Source: Mactromeris polynyma (taxonomy: Eukaryota; Mollusca; Bivalvia; Venerida; Mactridae). Taken from it: 64,000 nt of DNA. The DNA is taken from NCBI GenBank assembly GCA_032209605.1, contig JASFXZ010000020.1:255501-319500 (forward strand), given 5' to 3'. Below the pieces are notes generated by a model. The model had not been told where the DNA came from and searched no databases. It saw only the letters and a program-made list of their open reading frames with translations. The position numbers were made by a program, and so were the translations under genes. Of the stretch, positions 1 through 13,200 are shown one piece after another; position 1 is the stretch's first letter; each line of letters begins with the position of its first letter.

Positions 1-1769
1 ACAGTGGACCAAAACACTGGGAACAACGGACTCATGTACTACGTACAGTGGACCAAAACACTGGGAACAACGGGCATATATACTACGTACAGTGGACCAA
101 AACACTGGGAACAACGGACTCATATACTACGTACAGTGGACCAAAACACTGGGAACAACGGACTCATATACTACGTACAGTGGACCAAAACACTGGGAAC
201 AACGGACACATATACTACGTACAGTGGACCAAAACACTGGGAACAACGGACTCATATACTACGTACAGTGGACCCACACACTGGGAACAACGGACTCATA
301 TACTACGTACAGTGGACTCACACACTGGGAACAACGGACTCATATACTACGTACAGTAGACCCACACACTGGGAACAACGGACTCATATACTACGTACAG
401 TAGACCCACACACAGGGAACAACGGACTCATGTACTACGTACAGTGGACCCACACACAGGGAACAACGGACTCATGTACTACGTACAGTAGACCCACACA
501 ATGGGAACAACGGACTCATATACTACGTACAGTGGACGAAAACACTGGGAACAACTGACTCATATACTACGTACAGTGGACCCACACACTGGGAACAACG
601 GACTCATATACTACGTACAGTAGACCCACACACTGGGAACAACGGACTCATATACTACGTACAGTGGACCAAAACACTGGGAACAACGGACTCATATACT
701 ACGTACAGTGGACCCACACACTGGGAACAACGGACTCATATACTACGTACAGTGGACCCACACACTGGGAACAACGGACTCATATACTACGTACAGTGGA
801 CCAAAACACTGGGAACAACGGACTCATATACTACGTACAGTGGACCAAAACACTGGGAACAACGGACTCATATACTACGTACAGTGGACCAAAACACTGG
901 GAACAACGGACTCATATACTACGTACAGTGGACCAAAACACTGGGAACAACGGACTCATATACTACGTACAGTGGACCAAAACACTGGGAACAACGGACT
1001 CATGTACTACGTACAGTGGACCAAAACACTGGGAACAACGGGCATATATACTACGTACAGTGGACCAAAACACTGGGAACAACGGACTCATATACTACGT
1101 ACAGTAGACCCACACACTGGGAACAACGGACTCATATACTACGTACAGTGGACCAAAACACTGGGAACAACGGACTCATATACTACGTACAGTGGACCAA
1201 AACACTGGGAACAACGGACACATATACTACGTACAGTAGACCCACACACTGAGAACAACGGACTCATATACTACGTACAGTGGACTCACACACTGGGAAC
1301 AACGGACTCATATACTTCGTACAGTGGACCAAAACACTGGGAACAACGGACTCATGTACTACGTACAGTGGACCAAAACACTGCGAACAACGGACTCATG
1401 TACTACGTACAGTAGACCCACACACTGCGAACAACGGGCTCAAGAACTACGTACAGGGGACTAAAACACAGCGAACAATGGACTCATGTGCTGCGTACGG
1501 TGGACCCACACACTGCGAACAACGGACTCTTGTACTGTGTACAGTGGACCCACACACTTGGAACACCGACCCGTCTGCTACGTACGTTGGACCCACACAC
1601 TTGGAACAACGGCATCATGTATTGTGTACAGTGGACCCAAACACTGCGAACAACGGACTCATGTACTATGTACAGTAGACCCCCACACAGCGAACAACGA
1701 TCTTGTGTACTGTGTGCAGTGGACCCACACGCTTCGAACAACGGACTCAGGTACTTTGTGCAGTTGACC
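1..1769. repeat. 44-bp tandem array, about 40 copies, cut by the left window edge
   Basis: The unit begins ACAGTGGACC and ends CTACGT and repeats every 44 bp. Two subtypes intermix: GGACCAAAACACTGGG and GGACCCACACACTGGG. Copies up to about 1400 are nearly identical; those from about 1400 to 1769 are increasingly diverged and include indels. All three forward frames of the unit are largely stop-free, so the array yields long artefactual open frames that cycle through the same peptide. Nothing suggests coding function. Confidence 0.97.
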
Positions 1770-2232
1770 TATGAACCAAATATGGCGGTACCAATGAATG
1801 TGAATTCAGCAATTAAGCAGAGAGTTGTAGACATCCGATTATCTGGATAGAGTAACTGTTGATATTTGCGTCACAAGTTAACAAATCAGTAATAAGGGAG
1901 ACAACTAGGATTGTACTGTAATAAACTGTATTTTTGCATTCTGTTCGTTTTGTTTTAATCATTTATCTATTTGTTTTTAAAAGAAATGAAGGATGATATT
2001 TAGAGAGGGCTACTCAGCACGCTCATTTTTGTAACGAAAAAGTTGAGTTTCAATCAAATTAATAAAGGCAATTTAAAAGCATGGAATGAATAGACGCGGT
2101 GTAAAAAGCAGAAATAGTAAAATGAGGACGCTACAAGTTTGATTACAGGAAACGTGTTGTTCCCTTTAGTCCATTAAAAGTGCTTTATTTATCATGTCCG
2201 AGGATTTATTATATGAATATAATTTAGTTAAA
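1770..2232. other. Unique AT-rich DNA between arrays
   Basis: No coding, RNA or repeat signal is visible. Confidence 0.5.
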
Positions 2233-2627
2233 ATGCAATTTACCATCACACACACATAGATTCTATGCAATTTACCATCACACACACATAGATTCTATGC
2301 AATTTACCATCGCACACACATAGATTCTATGCAATTTACCATCACACACACATAGATTCTATGCAATTTACCATCACACACACGTAGATTCTATGCAATT
2401 TACCATCACACACACATAGATTCTATGCAATTTACCATCACACACACATAGATTCTATGCAATTTACCATCGCACACACATAGATTCTATGCAATTTACC
2501 ATCACACACACATAGATTCTATGCAATTTACCATCACACACACATAGATTCTATGCAATTTACCATCACACACACATAGATTCTATGCAATTTACCATCA
2601 CACACACGTAGATTCTATGCAATTTAC
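2233..2627. repeat. 32-bp tandem array, 12 copies plus a partial
   Basis: The unit starts ATGCAATTTACCATCACACA and has a period of exactly 32 bp. Copies are almost identical (CATAGA/CGTAGA and ATCACAC/ATCGCAC variants). Low divergence suggests recent expansion. Confidence 0.97.
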
Positions 2628-2869
2628 AGTTGAATATCATTTATAAAATTCATATTACATTAGAAAACGGCGAAGGCATCGTAAACACCATGACAGAACT
2701 GCAAATTTAACCGCCACATTAAAAAATTGACATTGCCATAGCAACGGAACTACCACCAACCGTTTAAAGTAAATCGCCATGAGACATTTACTGCCACTTA
2801 TATACCTGTCATAAACAAATATAAGCCGATAAAAGACATACATTCCCGTGTAAAGAATGTCACAAATAT

Positions 2870-5634
2870 TCAATAAACTATTGCTCACCAAGCATACATT
2901 ATGGCACGTTTATTGGAACACCCAATACCTTTACAAGGAGCAGCAGGAATGCGAGGCCATGCTGGGGTATATACAATTACAGAGAAACTATTCCTCACCA
3001 AGCATACATTATGGCATGTTTATTGGTACACACAGTACTTTTACAAGGAGCAGCAGGAATGCGAGGCCATGCTGGGGGTATATACAATTACAGAGAAACT
3101 ATTCCTCACCAACCATACATTATGGCACGTTTATTGGTACACCCAATAATTTTACAAGGAGCAGCAGGAATGCGAGGCCATGCTGGGGGTATATACAATT
3201 ACAGAGAAACTATTCCTCACCAAGCATACATTATGGCACGTTTATTGGTACACCCAATACGTTTACAAGGAGCAGCAGGAATGCGAGGCCATGCTGGGGT
3301 ATATACAATTACAGAGAAACTATTCCTCACCAAGCATACATTATGGCACGTTTATTGGTACACCCAATACTTTTACAAGGAGCAGCAGGAATGCGAGGCC
3401 ATGCTGGGGGTATATACAATTACAGAGAAACTATTCCTCACCAACCATACATTATGGCACGTTTATTGGTACACACAATACTTTTCAAGGAGCAGCAGGA
3501 ATGCGAGGCCATGCTGGGGTATATACAATTACAGAGAAACTATTCCTCACCAACCATACATTATGGCACGTTTATTGGTACACACAATACTTTTACAAGG
3601 AGCAGCAGGAATGCGAGGCCATGCTGGGGGTATATACAATTACAGAGAAACTATTCCTCACCAACCATACAGTATGGCACGTTTATTGGTACACCCAATA
3701 ATTTTACATGGAGCAGCAGGAATGCGAGGCCATGCTGGGGGTATATACAATTACAGAGAAACTATTCCTCACCAAGCATACATTATGGCACGTTTATTGG
3801 TACACCCAATACGTTTACAAGGAGCAGCAGGAATGCGAGGCCATGCTGGGGTATATACAATTACAGCGAAACTATTCCTCACCAAGCATACATTATGGCA
3901 TGTTTATTGGTACACACAGTACTTTTACAAGGAGCAGCAGGAATGCGAGGCCATGCTGGGGGTATATACAATTACAGAGAAACTATTCCTCACCAACCAT
4001 ACATTATGGCACGTTTATTGGTACACCCAATAATTTTACAAGGAGCAGCAGGAATGCGAGGCCATGCTGGGGGTATATACAATTACAGAGAAACTATTCC
4101 TCACCAAGCATACATTATGGCACGTTTATTGGTACACCCAATACGTTTACAAGGAGCAGCAGGAATGCGAGGCCATGCTGGGGGTATATACAATTACAGA
4201 GAAACTATTCCTCACCAAGCATACATTATGGCACGTTTATTGGTACACCCAATACTTTTACAAGGAGCAGTAGGAATGCGAGGCCATGCTGGGGGTATAT
4301 ACAATTACAGAGAAACTATTCCTCACCAACCATACATTATGGCACGTTTATTGGTACACACAATACTTTTCAAGGAGCAGCAGGAATGCGAGGCCATGCT
4401 GGGGTATATACAATTACAGAGAAACTATTCCTCACCAAGCATACATTATGGCACGTTTATTGGTACACACAATACTTTTACAAGGAGCAGCAGGAATGCG
4501 AGGCCATGCTGGGGGTATATACAATTACAGAGAAACTATTCCTCACCAAGCATATATTATGGCACGTTTATTGGTACACCCAATAATTTTACAAGGAGCA
4601 GCAGGAATGCGAGGCCATGCTGGGGGTATATACAATTACAGAGAAACTATTCCTCACCAAGCATACATTATGGCACGTTTATTGGTACACCCAATACGTT
4701 TACAAGGAGCAGCAGGAATGCGAGGCCATGCTGGGGGTATATACAATTACAGAGAAACTATTCCTCACCAAGCATACATTATGGCACGTTTATTGGTACA
4801 CCCAATACGTTTACAAGGAGCAGCAGGAATGCGAGGCCATGCTGGGGGTATATACAATTACAGAGAAACTATTCCTCACCAAGCATACATTATGGCACGT
4901 TTATTGGTACACCCAATACTTTTTCAAGGAGCAGCAGGAATGCGAGGCCATGCTGGGGGTATATACAATTACAGAGAAACTATTCCTCATCAAGCATACA
5001 TTATGGCACGTTTATTGGTACACACAATACTTTTCAAGGAGCAGCAGGAATGCGAGGCCATGCTGGGGTATATACAATTACAGAGAAACTATTCCTCACC
5101 AAGCATACATTATGGCACGTTTATTGGTACACACAATACTTTTACAATGAGCAGCAGGAATGCGAGGCCATGCTGGGGGTATATACAATTACAGAGAAAC
5201 TATTCCTCACCAAGCATACATTATGGCACGTTTATTGGTACACACAATACTTGTACAAGGAGCAGCAGGAATGCGAGGCCATGCTGGGGGTATATACAAT
5301 TACAGAGAAACTATTCCTCACCAAGCATACATTATGGCACGTTTATTGGTACACCCAATACTTTTACAAGGAGCAGCAGGAATGCGAGGCCATGCTGGGG
5401 GTATATACAATTACAGAGAAACTATTCCTCACCAAGCATACATTATGGCACGTTTATTGGTACACCCAATACTTTTACAATGAGCAGCAGGAATGCGAGG
5501 CCATGCTGGGGTATATACAATTACAGAGAAACTATTCCCGACCAAGCATACATTATGGCACGTTTATTGGTACACCCAATACTTTACAAGGAGCAGCAGG
5601 AATGCGAGGCCATGCTGGGGTATATACAATTACA
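2870..5634. repeat. 110/111-bp satellite-like array, about 25 copies
   Basis: The unit contains GGAGCAGCAGGAATGCGAGG, then GTATATACAATTACAGAGAA and CATTATGGCACGTTTATTGG. A run of four or five G after ATGCT makes the period 110 or 111 bp and switches the reading frame between copies. All three forward frames of the unit lack stops, so one frame stays open for more than 960 codons (2857-5751) while passing through three unrelated peptides. That pattern argues against a protein. Confidence 0.96.
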
Positions 5635-5796
5635 GATCTATCTATCAAACTATCGTTTTTCGATACTTTACTGCAGTTTAATCGAGTAAAGAGGTCAAAG
5701 TACGATCGTTGCCCCGTTGTTGTCCTGTATGTTATACGTGGAATGATGTAACACTTTCAGATTGTACATTCAAACTCTCACTTTAGGTTATGTTAG

Positions 5797-6157
5797 AAAA
5801 TCCCCTTAGCTCATTTTGCAGAAGGCGGACAAAATCCCCTTTGTGGATTTTACAAGTAGGACATAACACCCTCTAATATCTTTTTCCAAAGTAGAAAACA
5901 TTTCAAAATAATTACAATTTTTTGTTGTCTTTCAAAATCCAAGCTGCAAGAAACTATTTTGCAACAAGAACAAATGAAAAGATGAAATACTTTAGGGGAT
6001 GTTATGTCCCCCGTGGAAAAAATATCAGAGGGTGTTTTGTCCTACTTGTAAACTTCATGAAGAGGATTTTGTCCACCTTGTAAAATTCACGAAGATGATT
6101 TTGTCTACCTAATACAAAATGAGCGATGGGGATTTTGTCCGGAGGAGATTTTGTCCT
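5797..6157. mobile_element. Inverted-repeat (foldback/MITE-like) element, copy 1
   Basis: The right part (about 6018-6157) reads GTCCTACTTGTAAA, then GGATTTTGTCC motifs separated by TTGTAAAATTCACGAAG. The left part (about 5797-5885) is the same sequence in reverse orientation, with GGACAAAATCCCC and TTTACAAGTAGGAC. About 110 bp of unrelated DNA lies between the arms. The same sequence recurs at 59.6 kb, so this is a dispersed family. No transposase is present. I could not fix a target-site duplication. Confidence 0.7.
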
Positions 6158-6170
6158 ACACTCCTGCGGA

Positions 6171-8518
6171 GGAGCGGTCCTTTTCCATGACCAGATGACA
6201 TGCCACTAACCAGCGTAGTCTGACCTCAACAAACCGGCACAAACATATAACAACACGTATACACACTAACCCCGATAAGAAGTCAAGAACTGACGTAGGT
6301 ACTCCGATTCTCACTGGTTTACTAAGAACGCGACATGGAATTTAAAAGTCGTTTCTCTTAGCATATGGAAGAGAGTGTTTCCCTTTCTCTCACTGGTTGT
6401 GAACACTTCAGACAGTTTCTGAACGGACAAAAATCTCGGGTCAGAACATTTCGTCCCTCCAACCTGGAAACGGAATTCATTGCTACTTTAACAATGTACA
6501 ATTGTCCAACACAGGAAGACACCCACATGCAACATTGTAGTAGCCTAATGCTTTGAAATCCTATGGCTAACATTGTGTACGTACAAAACTGAGCGTAAAT
6601 ATAAATAAGACCGTGCTGAGCCAGTACAGGAAAATGAACCATTCATTTCAACGCAAAAATGGCCGCTGATTGTGGGGGGCATCCCCACCGCATCCATACC
6701 ACTCCAGTCTGTCCCAGTTGATCTATTCCTGGATACGATTCGGTACTCATAATTGAACCACTGTCTCAATGATGAAACCCCAAACAACAAACCAACAGAG
6801 ATCTGAAGATGTGTGTATCTTACATGCGCTGGTTTTGATGATGTTGCTTTAATGTAGGCCTCATGATTATTTGAGTTATTCGATAGAGAGAAAACAATTG
6901 GACCGGGGCTGTTTTCGGAGCTAAAAATCATGAATGCGACAATGTAGGTAGTCGACCAGCCACTTAAAAGAGGAAACAACCTCTTTCTTAACAATTATGG
7001 ACATTTTAACAATAATATCAACAGATATTGGGGGCCTACAATAGATATTGACTTTTCGCGCATGTAGAAGTCCACTTTGTCGTAAAATTCAGTCTCACCA
7101 TGACTGTTTACAACTACTCATACATTTTGACTGAAGAAATAATGGGCGGTGAAATTTAAAGTTAAACTTATTCAAGTAATGTTCACATTTATCATGGCGA
7201 AGTGAATGACATTGTTGATATTCATCAGAATTTAAACCCATCTTTAGAAGGTTTATTTTCATGACACGATTTAAGATTCCATCTCGCGAATTATCAATAT
7301 ATAGCATTAGGCATAATTATCAACACGCCTACAAACCCTGACGGAAAAACACGTCACAACGAATATCGATGAAGTATTAGATTTGTCAATTTGAAATGTA
7401 CAAAAAACAGTCGACATAAAGCAAATTTTCATTTTCAGAATTAATATTTTTTTGAAAGAAATCTGACTCCTCAGAGTGGCCAACTGGGTGCGACCTCTCG
7501 GTTCGATCAACTGTAAGACTGGTGAACCGAGTGGCCCCAAGTAGATGAGTTAGCCTACACTATATACTCAGGGATAATGCTTTCGTTAACTGGCGTAATT
7601 CATCAGGCTTGTATCACGTGTTTGCATAGTGGTATGGTTATGCTATGATAAAAGTAGTTAACATGTTATGGGAACTGCAAAATCAAATTTCAAAGACATA
7701 TAACTTGACACTTTTGAAAAGCGTGATATATCCCTGAAGTAGATAATTATACTCAGTAACTGCGCAATATTTTAATATGATCATTCGTGAATGTCTGACG
7801 AACTTGTTAAAATATGGGGCGCCTATCTACATACTTAAGTATTTCCTAATTGAATGGCAGTTTGTGCTGAAAAGAATCATAACTTCAAAATAAACATTAA
7901 CTTTCATGAGAGTTTCGCAAATGTACGCTATTTCTAATTGTTGTATTATTGTGTATGTACGCACATACTATGAGGGGTTCCAACGGAGCAAAATATAATT
8001 ATATTTGTTTCAAACCCTTCCAACATAATTGTTATGTATATCAGATGTCTAAAACTATGCGTAACTATATTTAACGACTTGTGTAAAATAGGGAAAGTTC
8101 GGACATTGGAAGTAGACTGTGCTTTCTTCCATTTTGCACTGCGGCGTACAGATTTTTGGCTTGAATTATGATACCACGGCGTTCAGAAATGTCTTTCGTC
8201 GCAGTGAACAGCATTTGGTTTGTTTACGTTTTGATCCGCGGCGTACAGCAAGCCAAATTTTAACGCTTATAAACATCGAATTTAGCGAGTGTTAGAGGTA
8301 AATAATGCTCATGTATGAGGGGATGGGCCGTTTAAATAGATCTGTTCTAGTAGATAAATCAAGACATTCGTTTCACAGCAAGAATCGCCAGTTTTCTTTC
8401 AGTCTCTCGATTCATATTTCAACTTCCTCAAAACATCGTGATGCTACGGTTCGACCAAAAACGACTAGAGACCGTTGATTCCCAATTTCAAGCTCTTTTA
8501 TTTTATATAAAATTTATA
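6171..8518. other. Unique intergenic DNA
   Basis: Several open stretches of 70-150 codons occur on both strands, for example minus 6545-6994. None shows a recognisable domain, signal peptide or convincing splice context, so I do not call genes here. Confidence 0.5.
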
Positions 8519-8785
8519 GTGAGTGACATGATGCTGGAATCAAAGATTCCCTCTACACTAGTAGGGAAAAACGTGTGAGTGACATGATGCTGGAATCAAA
8601 GACTCCCTCTACACTAGTAGGGAAAAACGTGTGAGTGACATGATGCTGGAATCAAAGACTCCCTCTACACTAGTAGGACAAAACGTGTGAGTGACATGAT
8701 GCTGGAATCAAAGACTCCCTCTACATTAGTAGGGCAAAACGTGTGAGTGACATGATGCTGGAATCAAAGATTCCCTCTACACTAG
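8519..8785. repeat. 56-bp tandem array, about 5 copies
   Basis: The unit starts GAGTGACATGATGCTGGAAT, with copies at 8521, 8577, 8633, 8689 and 8745. The last copy is truncated after ACACTAG. Confidence 0.96.
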
Positions 8786-9334
8786 GAAAATTGTCCCCAA
8801 TAAAAAGTTTAGGGCTGGAGAGTCAACAAGAGGGTAGGTCGGGAGACCGGAAACGGAACTATTTTTGTTTTGGCCTAGCACGCCTCATAGATACAGACTA
8901 AACTAACCGGGTGACTGCCTAACCTCACACCACTACATTTGCCCCGTCCAGCATTTCAGGCTCAACCAAAGTTGGCCTTCAAACACTGTTACGACCATTT
9001 GCAGTGCAGGAACGGTTTGAATTATTCAATGTTAACAAATTTCTCAGTAATGTGGAGTAATTTGTTAACAATTAAAAAAATTCATTAACTCGTCCATAAA
9101 TAAATACGAATTAATTCAATTCGTCATTTAGTATTGTCAACCAGCATAAAATTACCGGCATCAATAAACACGGTGTGAAAATCTACAGTAAACTGTTCTA
9201 TACAAAATATTTATTTATCAGGACAGGAGTATTTTGATCATATTTTAACCGCACTTAACAAGGCATATGAGTTTTTACTTTCTGAAGCACTTGTAGCGGT
9301 ATTGCAATCCAGATGTTTAGGGCAGCTCTTGAAT
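8786..9334. other. Unique intergenic DNA
   Basis: No gene or RNA signal is visible. Confidence 0.5.
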
Positions 9335-9491
9335 GCTGTTCCCCACCGCTGTTCCCCACCGCTGTTCCCCACCGCTGTTCACCACCGCTGTTCCCCACCG
9401 CTGTTCCCCACCGCTGTTCACCACCGCTGTTCCCCACCACTGTTCACCACCGCTGTTCCCCACCACTGTTCCCCACCGCTGTTCCCCACCG
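9335..9491. repeat. 13-bp tandem array, 12 copies
   Basis: The unit is GCTGTTCCCCACC, with CACC/CCCC variants. It is the most GC-rich array in the window. It is open in several frames on both strands only because of its composition. Confidence 0.95.
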
Positions 9492-10060
9492 TCTTAGAAG
9501 TATGGGAACTATAGGATGACTGATCATAAAACGAACCATACTGATTATCTGAATGAGCAAGGCTAGGGCAATGATACCAACGGTATGTACAACTGTCTGG
9601 TTTTCTAACCAAATATTGTTACCGTTATGACAATTCAACAACTATGCAGATGGTGTTATTATTTTATTGGCAAATAATTATTTCAAACTATTTTAACTGA
9701 AATCTATTTGTGAATACATAAAACGATGTTCTGATTAAAGTTTGAATTGTTCAGTGTAATTATATCTTAATATGTTACATTGTTATCGGTAGATTAAGTA
9801 TGCACGTGGTGATAATTGGGTACATTTACTTTGTTATCTTCACAATGTATCATATTTATGAGTGACCTCTTTGTTTTCTGTAGCAACATAGGAGACACCA
9901 TTTGAGTTTATAACATGATACAAAGTGATACAAAGTGATATTTTGTTGAATTGCTGATATTTGGACAAATTCACTATCATTGGCATAGATTTATATCTTC
10001 TGTAACAGTTATTGTTAGATTTATTGGTAGACTTGGGGGGTTTAAACAGGAACTATAAAT
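9492..10060. other. Upstream region of the transporter gene
   Basis: This is AT-rich unique DNA. No clear TATA box is seen. TTTAAACAG at 10041-10049, just before the start codon, could be a splice acceptor for an upstream untranslated exon, so the transcription start may lie further left. Confidence 0.4.
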
Positions 10061-10211
10061 ATGGCGGATGAGAATACAACATTACTTGTGACAGAAGACA
10101 GACCGGAAAGAGGGGACAGAAAGTTTGGTCCCTTCAACAGATTACATGCTAAAGTGGTTATATTTGGAGGGATACTGGTTCATTTATGTCTCGGCAGTTA
10201 CTATATTTTCG
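10061..10211 (+). CDS. Transporter exon 1
   Basis: Encodes residues 1-50 and one base of codon 51: the acidic N-terminus and first membrane segment, ending SYYIF. The donor is G|GTTTGT. Intron 1 (about 9.3 kb) is mostly the 43/47-bp array. Confidence 0.92.
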
Positions 10212-13200
10212 GTTTGTATTGTCATTTGTCATTGTTCTCTTCATTAGTACTATTTACTATTTAGTATAAACTACACAATACTAGTGTACAGAATGGATGG
10301 ATCTATTTTATAGATGCCCGTTTTTTCTAAAGCAATGTGGAACAATTAAATTCACAAATACAGTATTATACCATATATGTAAACATGTTACAATGTCTGT
10401 ATGGATACAGTATTATACCTTATATGTAAACATGTATGTCTGTATGGATACAGTATTATACCTTATATGTAAACATGTATGTCTGTATGGATACAGTATT
10501 ATACCATATATGTAAACATGTATGTCTGTATGGATACAGTATTATACCTTATATGTAAACATGTATGTCTGTATGGATACAGTATTATACCTTATATGTA
10601 AACATGTATGTCTGTATGGATACAGTATTATACCTTATATGTAAACATGTATGTCTGTATAGATACAGTATTATACCTTATATGTAAACATGTATGTCTG
10701 TATGTATAGATACAGTATTATACCTGATATGTAAACATGTATATCTGTATGTATAGATACAGTATTATACCTGATATGTAAACATGTTACAATGTCTGTA
10801 TGGATACAGTATTATACCATATATGTAAACATGTTACAATGTCTGTATGGATACAGTATTATACCTTATATGTAAACATGTATGTCTGTATGTATAGATA
10901 CAGTATTATACCTGATATGTAAACATGTATGTCTGTATAGATACAGTATTATACCTTATATGTAAACATGTATGTCTGTATAGATACAGTATTTTACCTG
11001 ATATGTAAACATGTATGTCTGTATAGATACAGTATTATACCATATATGTAAACATGTATGTCTGTATAGATACAGTATTATACCATATATGTAAACATGT
11101 ATGTCTGTATAGATACAGTATTATACCTTATATGTAAACATGTATGTCTGTATAGATACAGTATTATACCTGATATGTAAACATGTATGTCTGTATAGAT
11201 ACAGTATTATACCATATATGTAAACATGTATGTCTGTATGGATACAGTATTATACCATATATGTAAACATGTATGTCTGTATAGATACAGTATTATACCG
11301 TATATGTAAACATGTTACAATGTCTGTATAGATACAGTATTATACCATACATGTAAACATGTTACAATGTATGTATAGATACAGTATTATACCATATATG
11401 TAAACATGTTACAATGTCTGTATAGATACAGTATTATACCATACATGTAAACATGTTACAATGTATGTATAGATACAGTATTATACCATATATGTAAACA
11501 TGTTACAATGTCTGTATAGATACAGTATTATACCATATATGTAAACATGTATGTCTGTATAGATACAGTATTATACCTTATATGTAAACATGTATGTATG
11601 TCTGTATAGATACAGTATTATACCATATATGTAAACATGTATGTATGTCTGTATAGATACAGTATTATACCTTATATGTAAACATGTATATCTGTATGTA
11701 TAGATACAGTATTATACCTGATATGTAAACATGTTACAATGTCTGTATGGATACAGTATTATACCATATATGTAAACATGTTACAATGTATGTATAGATA
11801 CAGTATTATACCATATATGTAAACATTTTACAATGTCTGTATAGATACAGTATTATACCTTATATGTAAACATGTTACAATGTCTGTATAGATACAGTAT
11901 TATACCTGATATGTAAACATGTTACAATGTCTGTATGGATACAGTATTATACCATATATGTAAACATGTTACAATGTTTGGATAGATACAGTATTATACC
12001 ATACATGTAAACATGTTACAATGTCTGTATAGATACAGTATTATACCATATATGAAAACATGTTACAATGTCTGTATAGATACAGTATTATACCATATAT
12101 GAAAACATGTATGTCTGTATGGATACAGTATTATACCGTATATGTAAACATGTTACAATGTCTGTATGGATACAGTATTATACCATATATGTAAACATGT
12201 TACAATGTCTGGATAGTTACAGTATTAAACCATATATGTAAACATGTTACAATGTCTGTATAGATACAGTATTATACCATATATGTAAACATGTTACAAT
12301 GTCTGTATAGATACAGTATTATACCATATATGTAAACATGTATGTCTGTATGGATACAGTATTATACCGTATATGTAAACATGTTACAATGTCTGTATGG
12401 ATACAGTATTATACCATATATGTAAACATGTTACAATGTCTGTATGGATACAGTATTATACCATATATGTAAACATGTATATCTGTATGGATACAGTATT
12501 ATACCGTATATGTAAACATGTTACAATGTCTGTATGGATACAGTATTATACCATATATGTAAACATGTTACAATGTCTGTATGGATACAGTATTATACCT
12601 TATATGTAAACATGTATATCTGTATGGATACAGTATTATACCGTATATGTAAACATGTTACAATGTCTGTATGGATACAGTATTATACCATGTATGTAAA
12701 CATGTTACAATGTCTGTATAGATACAGTAGTATACCATATATGTAAACATGTTACAATGTCTGTATAGATACAGTATTATACCATATATGTAAACATGTT
12801 ACAATGTCTGTATAGATACAGTATTATACCATATATGTAAACATGTATGTCTGTATGGATACAGTATTATACCATATATGTAAACATGTTACAATGTCTG
12901 TATGGATACAGTATTATACCTTATATGTAAACATGTTACAATGTCTGTATGGATACAGTATTATACCTTATATGTAAACATGTTACAATGTCTGTATGGA
13001 TACAGTATTATACCTGATATGTAAACATGTTACAATGTCTGTATGGATACAGTATTATACCATATATGTAAACATGTATGTCTGTATAGATACAGTATTA
13101 TACCTTATATGTAAACATGTTACAATGTCTGTATGGATACAGTATTATACCTTATATGTAAACATGTTACAATGTCTGTATGGATACAGTATTATACCTT

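Noticed and set aside
2857..5751. A 964-codon open frame
   Set aside because: It crosses the 110/111-bp array and passes through all three frames of the unit, so the 'protein' is three unrelated peptides in turn. No flanking gene structure.
6545..6994. 149-codon minus-strand open frame
   Set aside because: No recognisable domain, no repeat explanation, no splice or promoter context; compatible with chance in a unique region.
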